NCBI GenBank assembly: GCA_012031225.1
Contig: JAAUTZ010000004.1
Span: 62,409 to 104,952, forward strand
Direction: 5' to 3'
Source: Chloroflexaceae bacterium
GTDB lineage: Bacteria; Chloroflexota; Chloroflexia; Chloroflexales; Chloroflexaceae
DNA length: 42,544 nucleotides
This document shows positions 8,267 to 15,418 of the stretch, piece after piece. Numbering within the stretch: the first letter of the stretch is position 1; every line of letters starts with the position of its first letter. The position numbers and the translations under genes are program-made. The notes below the pieces were generated by a model. The model worked only from the letters and a program-made list of their open reading frames with translations, was not told the origin of the DNA and made no database searches.

Positions 8267-9336
8267 ATGCAAGAGCTGTTGCAGATGCTCAAAGCCCTAA
8301 CCGATGCGCCCGGCGTGCCCGGCAATGAGAAGATTGTGCGTGATGTGACCGCCAGCTACTTCGCCCCGTTGGGCGAGGTGATCAGTGACAACTTGGGCGG
8401 TGTGGCCTGTGTGAAAGCGGGCACGGCGAGCAGCCCCAAGATTGTGGTGGGCGGGCACTTGGATGAGATTGGCTTTATGGTGGCCCGCATCACCGATGAA
8501 GGCTACATCAAATTCCAGCCACTCGGCGGGTGGGTCAGCCAAGTGCTACTTGCCCAGCGGGTCGAGATCTACACCCGCAATGGGCCGATCTTGGGCGTGA
8601 TTGGCGCAAAGCCGCCGCACATCCTCTCGCCCGAAGATCGCAAGAAACTGGTCGAGATTAAGGATATGTATATTGACATTGGCGCAGCCTCGCAGGATGA
8701 AGCAACAGCATGGGGCGTGCGTCCGGGCGATATGATTGTGCCCAAGATGGAATTTGCCCCGCTGCACAATGAGAAGTTCCTGCTGGCGAAGGCGTGGGAT
8801 AATCGCATCGGCTGTGCTGTAGCGATTGAAGTGCTGCGCCGCCTGCAAACCGAAACCCACCCGAATACGGTCTATGGTGTTGCGACGGTGCAAGAGGAGG
8901 TCGGCTTGCGCGGCGCACGCACGATGGCTAACCTGATCGAGCCGAATGTGGCGATTGTGGTGGATACGGCGATTGCGGGCGATACGCCGGGCGTAACCCC
9001 CGATGAGGTGCAGGCGAAGCTGGGCAGGGGGCCGGTGGTGCTGATCTACGATGCGCTGATGATCCCCATACCCCCCTGCGTGAGCTAGTGATAGACACGG
9101 CGGAAACGGCTGGCATCCCGCTCCAATTTGACCGGATGGCCGGTGGCGGCACGGATGCGGGCGCATTCCATGTGTGGGGGCAAGGCGCACCCTCAATTGC
9201 GATTTGCCCGCCAGTGCGTTACATTCACAGCCACACCTCGATCATGCACCTTGACGACTTCACCCAGACGGTGGACTTGATCGTCGCCCTGTGCCAGCGA
9301 CTTGATGCTGCGACAGTGCAGGCATTGGTAAGCTAG
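8267..9336 (+). CDS. M42 family aminopeptidase, frameshifted
   Basis: Read across one missing base, the gene encodes about 356 residues, the normal length for M42 peptidases (dinuclear-metal aminopeptidases and former endoglucanase-M proteins). The first metal-binding region is [12 protein letters not shown], the middle has [15 protein letters not shown], the catalytic Glu pair lies in [13 protein letters not shown], then [10 protein letters not shown]. After the break come [14 protein letters not shown] and a final metal-ligand region [13 protein letters not shown]. The frame is lost in the C6 run at about 9070-9075: the 5' frame stops at 9088, and adding one C gives [15 protein letters not shown]. 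The ATG at 8267 has GAGAGGAGAG upstream. The protein is intact otherwise, so a sequencing indel is as likely as a pseudogene. The stop overlaps that of the opposite gene. Confidence 0.85.
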
Positions 9337-10646
9337 TGCGGCTCTGTGGGTGGAACACCTGCGCCTGTTAGCGCGGCGACCTGCGCCTGCGCCCACGCCA
9401 CCTCTTCGGCGCGAGTCGTGACCTGACCATCGAGGACAGCTACCCGCAACTCAGCCAAAAGCTGCCCTAGCAGCTTGCCGGGTGGCACACCAAGCCGATG
9501 CAGATCGTGCCCGTTCAGGTGCGGGCGGCGCAGGCGGAGCGTGTGCAGGTAGTGTTCGAGCTGCGGGCGGGCCGCGCCATCACAGAGTATGGCAAGCTGA
9601 AGGGTGCGTGGCTGGTAGCGGTGCAGCAGCGCATCGAGGTAGCTATTGGCGAGCGGGGCGTGCAGCGTCGGGAGCAGCGGCTGGAGCGTGTCCAGTTCGG
9701 TGAGCAGGCGCAGCGCCGCCCCATCGAGGCGGTAATGCCGCCCCAGCCCAAGCCGTGCGGCAGGCGTACAGTCCCACAGCACCGCCCCCGCCACAAGCAG
9801 GGGATCGTTGTACTGGCGGGCGTGGCGCACATCGGCGGCACGGGCAGGGTTCCACGCTCGCTCTGGGGCAAGCTGCGGCAGTAGCCCTAGCTGATCGGCG
9901 AGGGCAAGGCAACCCGCTGGATCGGGTTCTTCTAACGCGAGGCATAGCTCATTGCGGATCCGTTCGGGCGAGAGCTGGTGCAGGTAGCCCTGCGCCAGCA
10001 TGTCGCTGATCTGGGCCCGCGTATCCGGCGTGAAGTGCATGTCCATCCGCACCGCAAGGCGCACCCCCCGCAGCACGCGGGTCGGGTCATCGCGCAGGCT
10101 GTGGGCGTGCAGCAGCCGCAGGCGGCGGGTGTGCAGATCGGCCACCCCACCGTGCGGATCAAGCAGTCCGCCCAAGCCGAGCGTGGGCGGGTTGGCATCA
10201 ATCAATCCTAGCGGCACTGCCATCGCATTCACGCTAAAGTCGCGCCGCCCCAGATCGGTGACAATATCTGCCGGTGAGACGTGCGGCAAGCTGGCTGGTT
10301 GGGGGTATTGCTCACGGCGCGTGCGGGCCAGATCGAGCAGCAGCGGGGGTGCGGCGTTGGGCATCGGCACGGCGAGGGTTGCCGTACCAAAGGCGCCATG
10401 TTCTGCCACCAACGTTGCGCCGAGTGCAGCGGCGAGGTCCGCGCATAGCTGCGGCGCATCGCCTGCATACGCCAGATCGAGGTCGCGGGTGGGCCCCCGT
10501 TGCTGAAGCAGATCGCGCACGACACCGCCTACCAGCCAGAATTGCACGCCCTGCATTGCGGCAACCCGCACGCAGGTTAAGAGAACGTGTTGCAGATCGG
10601 GCGGCAGCTGTGCGAGCGTGAACGGCGGGGCTGCGGTGTTTACCAT
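9333..10646 (-). CDS. CCA tRNA nucleotidyltransferase / poly(A) polymerase family
   Basis: The 437-residue product belongs to the class II nucleotidyltransferases that add CCA to tRNA 3' ends or, less often, poly(A) to RNA. The N-terminal head contains FWLVGGVVRDLL (residues 37-48) and the metal-binding pair in TRDLDLAY (D55, D57). The RRDFSVNAMAVP motif follows, then the RNA- and nucleotide-binding segment with DDPTRVLRGVRLAVRMD. The C-terminal half is the helical body and tail, Leu/Ala-rich. I chose the ATG at 10646, which has AAGGG just upstream; a TTG at 10664 would overlap the tRNA promoter. Its TAG stop shares the four bases CTAG (9333-9336) with the convergent M42 gene. A tRNA gene is its divergent neighbour. 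CCA- versus A-adding specificity is unresolved. Confidence 0.88.
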   Translation of the reverse strand: MVNTAAPPFTLAQLPPDLQHVLLTCVRVAAMQGVQFWLVGGVVRDLLQQRGPTRDLDLAYAGDAPQLCADLAAALGATLVAEHGAFGTATLAVPMPNAAPPLLLDLARTRREQYPQPASLPHVSPADIVTDLGRRDFSVNAMAVPLGLIDANPPTLGLGGLLDPHGGVADLHTRRLRLLHAHSLRDDPTRVLRGVRLAVRMDMHFTPDTRAQISDMLAQGYLHQLSPERIRNELCLALEEPDPAGCLALADQLGLLPQLAPERAWNPARAADVRHARQYNDPLLVAGAVLWDCTPAARLGLGRHYRLDGAALRLLTELDTLQPLLPTLHAPLANSYLDALLHRYQPRTLQLAILCDGAARPQLEHYLHTLRLRRPHLNGHDLHRLGVPPGKLLGQLLAELRVAVLDGQVTTRAEEVAWAQAQVAALTGAGVPPTEPH

Positions 10647-10654
10647 AGTTTCCC

Positions 10655-10683
10655 TTGACAGCAAGATATGAGTATGCTAGGAT
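10655..10683 (+). promoter_or_regulatory. tRNA-Val promoter (TTGACA-N17-TAGGAT)
   Basis: A perfect -35 TTGACA (10655-10660), a 17-bp spacer and -10 TAGGAT (10678-10683) preceded by TGC give a strong sigma-70-type promoter. It lies about 20 bp before the tRNA. The -10 is inside the inverted repeat TGCTAG-GAT-CTAGCA (10675-10689). The -35 lies only 9 bp from the start codon of the divergent CCA-enzyme gene. Confidence 0.8.
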
Positions 10684-10704
10684 CTAGCATGCCCTATGGT
10701 ACGC

Positions 10705-10781
10705 GGGCGATTAGCTCAGTTGGTTAGAGCGCCACGTTGACATCGTGGAGGTCACTGGTTCGAATCCAGTATCGCCCACCA
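10705..10781 (+). tRNA. tRNA-Val (anticodon GAC)
   Basis: A complete cloverleaf is visible. The acceptor stem pairs GGGCGAT with ATCGCCC, the D-arm is GCTC...GAGC, and the anticodon arm is CCACG-TTGACAT-CGTGG with anticodon GAC at 10739-10741 (reads GUC/GUU valine codons). The variable loop is AGGTC and the T-arm is ACTGG-TTCGAAT-CCAGT. The 3' CCA is encoded (10779-10781). Length is 77 nt with no intron. Confidence 0.97.
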
Positions 10782-10832
10782 GCATAGTGTAGCACAGGTA
10801 CACGAAGCACATATACAACACAACTTTGTAGC

Positions 10833-10897
10833 GTAAACAATGATGTTTACATCTGTGTCATGCCGATAGATTCTGCTGCTGTCTTGCTATCGGCATG
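10833..10897. other. Two inverted repeats in the gap after tRNA-Val
   Basis: The 393-bp gap 10782-11174 has no convincing gene. It contains GTAAACA-ATGA-TGTTTAC (10833-10850) and a perfect 11-bp stem, CATGCCGATAG (10859-10869) with CTATCGGCATG (10887-10897), around a 17-nt loop containing CTGCTGCTG. Neither is followed by a T-tract. They might stop transcription from the tRNA promoter or form part of a small RNA; function is unknown. Confidence 0.55.
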
Positions 10898-11045
10898 CTA
10901 GGTCATTTCCGACCCTCAACGACGAGCTGTTGCGTTAGACAGACGCGCCCGCTCAGTGTGCTTTTGCAGCATCTTCTGCCTATAGCACGACAGCCCGCCA
11001 GTATCGCTTATCTCCACTGAAACTGACAGCATTATCATACATTGT

Positions 11046-11111
11046 ACAGGTTCAAAATGTGAACTCTGTGCTGACTCTGTTTGTCAGCGGCTTGTGTGAA
11101 AGATTTCACAC
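11046..11111 (+). promoter_or_regulatory. Two operator-like palindromes, one matching the CRP-type consensus
   Basis: GTTCA-N5-TGAAC lies at 11050-11064, with outer ACAG/CTGT pairing at 11046-11069. A second site, GTGTGAAAGATTTCACAC at 11094-11111, contains TGTGA-N6-TCACA, the textbook recognition pattern of CRP/FNR-family regulators. Both lie 60-130 bp upstream of the membrane-protein gene at 11175. A possible -35 TTGTCA sits at 11081-11086 between them. Regulator identity is inferred from pattern only. Confidence 0.5.
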
Positions 11112-11174
11112 TATGCATCGGTAGCGTGTGTCACTGCGCCGATGTGCAATGGAAAAGGAGCGTTGCTCAAGGTT

Positions 11175-11717
11175 ATGAATAGTCCCCTGCTGTATCCAGT
11201 GACGACCCTGTTGAGTGTTGCGGCGGGTATCCCGCGCAAAGTTAGCGCGTATCGCAAGCAGTTGCTACAACGCCAGTACCCCGATTGTACGGCAACCACT
11301 GATGCGGTCTTGGTCATTTCGTGCGATGAGTTGCTGTGCCGCAAGAAACATCGCACCCGCCAGATGTGGTTTTTCAGTGGCGGCATAGCTCTATTTACGA
11401 CCATATTTGCGCCGATGGTCGGCTTGCTTCTGCTCTTGATGGTAGGCATCGCGGCAGTGTGGCACGGCGCACTTACCCATCATGGGGCGTGGCTGCTGAC
11501 CGGTTGTGTCCTCTCCAGCGTGACCACCGCGCTGCTGATGACAGTCAGCTTGCACCTCATCAGCAACGATCTGTCGGGGGCATTCTTCCTGATCACGGTG
11601 GCGACGGGCTTGGTAGGCATCACCGCCCTGTCGCGCAGCTACACCTGCACCACCCAATGGTGGGCCCTTGCCCCAGCCTCAATGCTAGCAATCGCCGGCA
11701 TCGTGACGCTGCTGTAG
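11175..11717 (+). CDS. Small membrane protein of unknown function
   Basis: I do not recognise this 180-residue protein. The N-terminal third is soluble and basic (RKVSAYRKQLLQRQ, then CDELLCRKKHRTRQ, a Cys-containing patch). It is followed by four hydrophobic segments arranged as two pairs: about residues 62-97, then 103-132 and 133-180. The start is uncertain. The ATG at 11175 has AAGG two bases upstream and AAGGAG at 11155-11160, 14 nt away, whereas an in-frame ATG at 11142 would add 11 residues. It is preceded by two palindromic operator-like sites and followed by an intrinsic terminator, so it forms its own transcription unit. Confidence 0.65.
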   Translation: MNSPLLYPVTTLLSVAAGIPRKVSAYRKQLLQRQYPDCTATTDAVLVISCDELLCRKKHRTRQMWFFSGGIALFTTIFAPMVGLLLLLMVGIAAVWHGALTHHGAWLLTGCVLSSVTTALLMTVSLHLISNDLSGAFFLITVATGLVGITALSRSYTCTTQWWALAPASMLAIAGIVTLL

Positions 11718-11767
11718 CCGCGCCAGAAACCGCCGCCCCTAAGTAGCCAACAACCTGTATACGCTAG

Positions 11768-11797
11768 AAAGACGTGTCACCGGCACGTCTTTTATAA
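11768..11797 (+). terminator. Rho-independent terminator
   Basis: AAAGACGTG (11768-11776) pairs with CACGTCTTT (11784-11792) around a 7-nt loop TCACCGG. The T-rich stretch TTTTATAATTT overlaps and follows the stem. It lies 50 bp after the stop of the 11175-11717 gene. Confidence 0.8.
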
Positions 11798-11841
11798 TTT
11801 ACCCCAGCGTGCATTCTGCGTGGTCCATCGTCCATCGGCAA

Positions 11842-11850
11842 TGCTATAAT
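11842..11850 (+). promoter_or_regulatory. Extended -10 element (TGCTATAAT) of rsmI
   Basis: TGC (11842-11844) and a consensus TATAAT (11845-11850) lie about 40 bp upstream of the rsmI start at 11891. No clear -35 is seen. The ATG overlapping this box at 11849 is therefore not the real start. Confidence 0.7.
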
Positions 11851-11890
11851 GGACGTTGGGGATACAGGTCAAGGAGAAGGAACCCGCACC

Positions 11891-12806
11891 ATGCCGCACG
11901 TAGGCACGCTGTATGTCGTCAGCACCCCGATTGGCAATCTCGAAGATATTACCATGCGAGCGTTGCGTGTCCTCCGCGAGGTGCAGCTGATTGCGGCGGA
12001 AGATACGCGCCATACACGCCGCCTACTGCAACGCTATGCGATTGACACGCCCTGTATTGCCTATCACGAACACAACAAACTACGCCGCCTTGACGACATC
12101 CTGACCGCCCTAGCCAACGGCGATGTGGCGTTAGTCTCGGATGCGGGCACGCCCACCCTCGCCGATCCGGGGCGCGAACTAGTGCAGGCCTGCCTTGCGG
12201 CCGGCATTGCCGTTGTGCCAGTGCCGGGCGCAAGTGCGCTATTGGCGGCATTGGCGGCGGCGGGCTTGCCGGTTGTGCCGTGCCACTTTCTGGGCTTCCT
12301 GCCCAACCGCAAAAGCGAACGCCAGAAGGTACTGACCCACGTTGCCCAGCTCCCGGCTACCCTGATCTGCTACGAGGCTCCGCACCGCTTGGTTGCCAGC
12401 CTGCTCGATATTCAGGCAATCCTTGGCGAACGGCAGATCGTGGTTGCGCGTGAGCTAACCAAGCTGCACGAGCAGTGGCTGCGCGGGCAGGTCGCGGAGG
12501 TGCTAGAACACTTCCAACAGACGGCCCCGCGTGGCGAGTTTACGCTAGTGATTGCGGGCGCACCACCTGCCCCGACGCGGCGCACACTGGACGTAGCCAC
12601 GCAGCCCGATCCGACACACCCCTCACCCCGCCCCTAGCGCGGATGCGCTGCGCGAGCAGGCTCTCGCGCAGATGCACACGCTGGTACAGCAGGGCGAGCG
12701 CAGCAGTGCCGCCGCCCGCCATGTTGCCAAAACACTGGCGTTGCCCAAGCAGGTCATCTATCAGTGGTGGCTGGAAGCACAGGCCGCCGAAGATGATGCA
12801 GAGTAG
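11891..12806 (+). CDS. rsmI: 16S rRNA (cytidine(1402)-2'-O)-methyltransferase, frameshifted near the C-terminus
   Basis: RsmI uses S-adenosylmethionine to 2'-O-methylate C1402 in the ribosomal P site. Seen here are the tetrapyrrole-methylase-fold motifs TLYVVSTPIGNLEDIT at the N-terminus, AEDTRHTRRLL, HEHN, VSDAGTPTLADPG, and FLGFLPNRKSERQK. The ATG at 11891 follows AAGGAGAAGG. The main frame stops at 12637, but the typical RsmI C-terminal helical region (DALREQALAQMH, later RHVAKTLALPKQVIYQW) continues in another frame to a TAG at 12804-12806. One extra base in the C-rich tract at about 12618-12637 explains this, giving about 304 residues, the normal size. Either an assembly indel or a real truncation of the C-terminal domain. 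Confidence 0.9.
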
Positions 12807-12863
12807 ATGCGGGGCTGAGGGCTGAGAGAAACACTGGAGATTACGTTGTATCTTTAGAAAGTA

Positions 12864-12872
12864 TGCTATAAT
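12864..12872 (+). promoter_or_regulatory. Extended -10 element (TGCTATAAT) of the PilJ-STAS gene
   Basis: TGC plus consensus TATAAT (12867-12872), about 55 bp before the GTG at 12928. A weak TTGTAT lies 15 bp upstream. The same nine-base box occurs in front of rsmI. Confidence 0.7.
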
Positions 12873-12927
12873 CCAGATATTTTGTGGACCTTCTCTATAT
12901 TGCACACCCCCAAGGAAGAGACATCGT

Positions 12928-14085
12928 GTGAGTAATAATGCTGGCCGCAACCGACCTCAACGGCAGAGCACGTTGCAGTATGTGCTCGTGCTGGGTACAC
13001 TAGCCCTGATTGCTATTTTCTCGCAAACCGTTACACAGTATCAACTCGCCCTTCAAGCGACTGATGCGCGAGTGATCAACATCGCCGGACGGCAACGCAC
13101 GCTCAGCCAACGCATCAGTAAAGCCGCGCTTGGGATTAGCAGTTTTAACAGCTCGATCCTGCGCGAACGGTATCGGGCTGAATTGGCCGAGAGCCTTATC
13201 CTCTTTGAACGTTCGCAGCTGGGCTTGCAGCAGGGTGATGCAGAGCTGGGCTTGCCCGGACGCAATAGCCCTACGGTAACGCAGATGTTTGCGGAGCAGC
13301 AGCCGCATTACGTTGCACTCGTTACATCAGCAGGCGCAATCCGCGACGGCAGTGGCAGTATGTCCGATCAGGTACTCCAAATTCTCGATAGAGAAGCACA
13401 GTTTTTGTCCCGTATGGATGCAATTGTGTTTCAGTATGACAGCGAAGCCCGCGCCAGTGTCGTGCTATTGCAACAGCTACAGCTCGGCTTGCTGGGGCTG
13501 ATGCTCGCTACCTTGCTCTTGCAAGGACTGTTCATCTTTCGTCCGGCCATTCGGCGCATCGAGCAGAACATCAGCGAGATCGAGGCCGCCCACGAACAGG
13601 CTACCACAACCGCGCAGGAACTAGCCGGGGCAAATACCGAGCTAGCAGCGATGCTTGAACAGATGCGCCAGCATGAAGCCCAGCAACAGTACATTATCCG
13701 GCTGGAACAGCAGCAAGAGATCATTCGCACGCTCTCTACGCCGATTGTGCCGATTGCGGAAGGGGTGATTGTGCTGCCCCTGATTGGCGCACTTGATGCC
13801 GAGCGCGGCGCACAGCTTCAGCACACGCTCTTGCACCACATCAGTGAGCAGCACGCCCATACGGTTATCGTGGATGTAACGGGCATGGTTACACACGATA
13901 GCCCAACGATTGCCACACTCCTTGAGACTGCAACTGCTGCCCGACTTTTAGGCACGAAGGTTGTCTTCACCGGCATCCGCCCGCAAACTGCCGCAGCATT
14001 TGTGAATGCCCAGATCAAGCTCGATAGCGTGCGGACCTTCAGCTCGCTGCAACAAGGCATTGCCCACGCTATGCGCGGGAGTTAG
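12928..14085 (+). CDS. Membrane PilJ-type sensor with RsbR-like STAS output domain
   Basis: The 385-residue product has TM1 at about 17-36 and a PilJ-type (type IV pili methyl-accepting) extracytoplasmic sensor domain from about 43, recognised by INIAGRQRTLSQRISKAA. TM2 is at about 185-205 and a coiled coil at about 208-268. The C-terminal STAS domain (about 272-383) contains VLPLIGALDAERG and VDVTGMVTHDS. It resembles RsbR-type stressosome proteins, in which Ser/Thr residues near this position are phosphorylated. Here D324-S325 lies at the usual site, while the equivalent of a later Thr (present in the protein at 37967-39654) is Ala. The GTG start has AAGGAAGAG upstream. Role inferred: transmembrane stress signal into an anti-anti-sigma type switch. 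No kinase or phosphatase partner is adjacent. Confidence 0.8.
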   Translation: MSNNAGRNRPQRQSTLQYVLVLGTLALIAIFSQTVTQYQLALQATDARVINIAGRQRTLSQRISKAALGISSFNSSILRERYRAELAESLILFERSQLGLQQGDAELGLPGRNSPTVTQMFAEQQPHYVALVTSAGAIRDGSGSMSDQVLQILDREAQFLSRMDAIVFQYDSEARASVVLLQQLQLGLLGLMLATLLLQGLFIFRPAIRRIEQNISEIEAAHEQATTTAQELAGANTELAAMLEQMRQHEAQQQYIIRLEQQQEIIRTLSTPIVPIAEGVIVLPLIGALDAERGAQLQHTLLHHISEQHAHTVIVDVTGMVTHDSPTIATLLETATAARLLGTKVVFTGIRPQTAAAFVNAQIKLDSVRTFSSLQQGIAHAMRGS

Positions 14086-14144
14086 ACCGCGCCAGCCCGC
14101 TCACGCTCGCCACAGCCCGAATGCGTATTTGTACACCGCCTCCG

Positions 14145-14153
14145 TGCTATACT
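14145..14153 (+). promoter_or_regulatory. Extended -10 element (TGCTATACT)
   Basis: TGC (14145-14147) and TATACT (14148-14153) lie 69 bp before the ATG at 14222. A short CCCCG-TGAT-CGGGG hairpin falls in the predicted leader at about 14163. Confidence 0.6.
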
Positions 14154-14221
14154 GGAGCTATGCCCCGTGATCGGGGTACGTGGCAATTGGGTTTGTTGGA
14201 GAGTGAGCAGGAGGCTTACAC

Positions 14222-14800
14222 ATGAGTGGCTATACACAAGTTCCTCGTAGTGACGTGAAAGAATCACATTCAGTTGCTCGCCCTAGTGTGAATATGCAGT
14301 ACAATGCCCTGAAATCTATAGCAACGTTGTACCGCGTTTCAGGATTTATTGCATTCCCTTTTATCGTTGGTGGCTTTCTTTTTTTATTTTTTAGCATAAT
14401 TCTAGGTTCCTTTGCTTCGATCCCCATATTGATCAGCATCTTTCCTGCGCTGGTGCTTGTACTCAGCCTGTTTGCCTTCGCCGACCTACTGCTGGCCGTG
14501 CGCTCAACGGAATACCACACGCGCTTGCTGAGCGAATATGCGTGGCAGTTCAAGCTGATGCTGACCCAGCACCACGCCGCCCCTACGCCGCCGATGTCGG
14601 CCCCGGCGGACCTGCCCAATCTTGACCTGCTCGTGCAGCAGCTTGAGCAGGTGCAGCAGCAGCAGGCCGCGCAACTGGACCACCTGACGACGGCGATGGA
14701 GCAGCTGACGGCCCAACAACAGGCTTCGACGGAAACACTACGGCTGATTGCCGAGAATACCCGGGCTGCCGCGTGGCTGCTGAACCAGCAGCGTTCGTAG
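14222..14800 (+). CDS. Two-TM protein with Gln-rich coiled-coil tail, unknown function
   Basis: This 192-residue protein is not recognised. A polar N-terminus of about 38 residues is followed by two hydrophobic helices (about 39-62 and 64-90) and a short linker with PTPPMSAPAD. The C-terminal tail (about 134-190) is rich in Leu, Gln and Ala with heptad spacing (LLVQQLEQVQQQQ), predicted to form a coiled coil. Both membrane segments pair as a hairpin, so both ends should face the same side, probably the cytoplasm. The start is well defined: AGGAGG lies 6 nt before the ATG. It has its own promoter-like box and sits between the PilJ-STAS gene and tsaE. A scaffold or partner role is possible but not shown by sequence. 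Confidence 0.7.
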   Translation: MSGYTQVPRSDVKESHSVARPSVNMQYNALKSIATLYRVSGFIAFPFIVGGFLFLFFSIILGSFASIPILISIFPALVLVLSLFAFADLLLAVRSTEYHTRLLSEYAWQFKLMLTQHHAAPTPPMSAPADLPNLDLLVQQLEQVQQQQAAQLDHLTTAMEQLTAQQQASTETLRLIAENTRAAAWLLNQQRS

Positions 14801-14837
14801 GCAGGCTACCCCCAAGCTGTACGGCAGGCCCAAGAAA

Positions 14838-14846
14838 TGCTACAAT
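14838..14846 (+). promoter_or_regulatory. Extended -10 element (TGCTACAAT), leaderless arrangement
   Basis: TGC plus TACAAT (14841-14846) end only 8 nt before the tsaE ATG at 14855, about the usual distance to a transcription start. No Shine-Dalgarno sequence fits between them, so a leaderless tsaE mRNA is predicted. Confidence 0.6.
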
Positions 14847-14854
14847 AGCATGCT

Positions 14855-15379
14855 ATGAGTAGTAGCCAATCACATCCGAATGTTTTGACACCGCACGTAT
14901 TGGACTTCATCAGCCACAGCCCGGCCCAGACGCTACGGATCGGGCAACGCTTGGGCGAGTACTTGCAAGCGGGCGATCTGATCTTGCTCAGTGGCGATCT
15001 GGGCGTGGGCAAAACGCAGCTCGTGAAAGGCATTGTACAGGGGCTTGGCTCACCTGATCTGGTCACGAGTCCGAGCTTCGTGCTGGTCAATCAATACACC
15101 CCCGACCCGCGCTGGAGCCGGATGCAGATCCACCACGCCGATCTGTACCGCCTTGCCGACCCATCAGAGATCCTGAATATCGGGCTAGATGAGCTGTGGA
15201 ACCAACAGGACATCTGCCTGATCGAGTGGGCGGAGCATGCCGGGGCCTATCTGCCGGACACGCACTTGAGCATTGCCATGCGCTACCTCGATGAGACCAA
15301 GCGCGTGCTACGCTTCACGCCGCACGGCAGCCGCTACGAGCAACTCGTGGATGCGTTTAAGGTGGCCGCGTTTGGCTAA
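14855..15379 (+). CDS. tsaE: tRNA threonylcarbamoyladenosine biosynthesis ATPase TsaE
   Basis: TsaE is the ATPase that drives turnover of the TsaB-TsaD complex during synthesis of the universal t6A37 tRNA modification. The 174-residue product has a P-loop GDLGVGKT at residues 47-54, the TSPSF switch-like segment, HHADLYRL, and IEWAEHAG, all family signatures in the right order. Length is slightly above the usual 150-160. The ATG at 14855 lies 8 nt downstream of a -10 box with no ribosome-binding site, suggesting leaderless translation. tsaB follows after 39 bp, as in many bacteria; tsaD is not in this window. Confidence 0.93.
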   Translation: MSSSQSHPNVLTPHVLDFISHSPAQTLRIGQRLGEYLQAGDLILLSGDLGVGKTQLVKGIVQGLGSPDLVTSPSFVLVNQYTPDPRWSRMQIHHADLYRLADPSEILNIGLDELWNQQDICLIEWAEHAGAYLPDTHLSIAMRYLDETKRVLRFTPHGSRYEQLVDAFKVAAFG

Positions 15380-15418
15380 AGCATAGGCAGCGCGGCGCAC
15401 AAGGAGAATGACCCAACG

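Noticed and set aside
9066-9090. Programmed ribosomal frameshifting in the M42 gene
   Set aside because: There is no slippery heptamer with a downstream stem in the right place, and three other genes in the window show similar 1-nt breaks, so an indel error is simpler.
9498-10621. Long open frames on the plus strand opposite the CCA-enzyme gene
   Set aside because: They mirror the codon structure of a clearly conserved minus-strand gene in GC-rich DNA, have no ribosome-binding sites and no recognisable motifs.
12475-12825. 116-codon open frame overlapping the rsmI end
   Set aside because: Its sequence is low-complexity Arg/Pro/Ser-rich. The real signal in this stretch is the RsmI C-terminal segment in a third frame ending at 12806.
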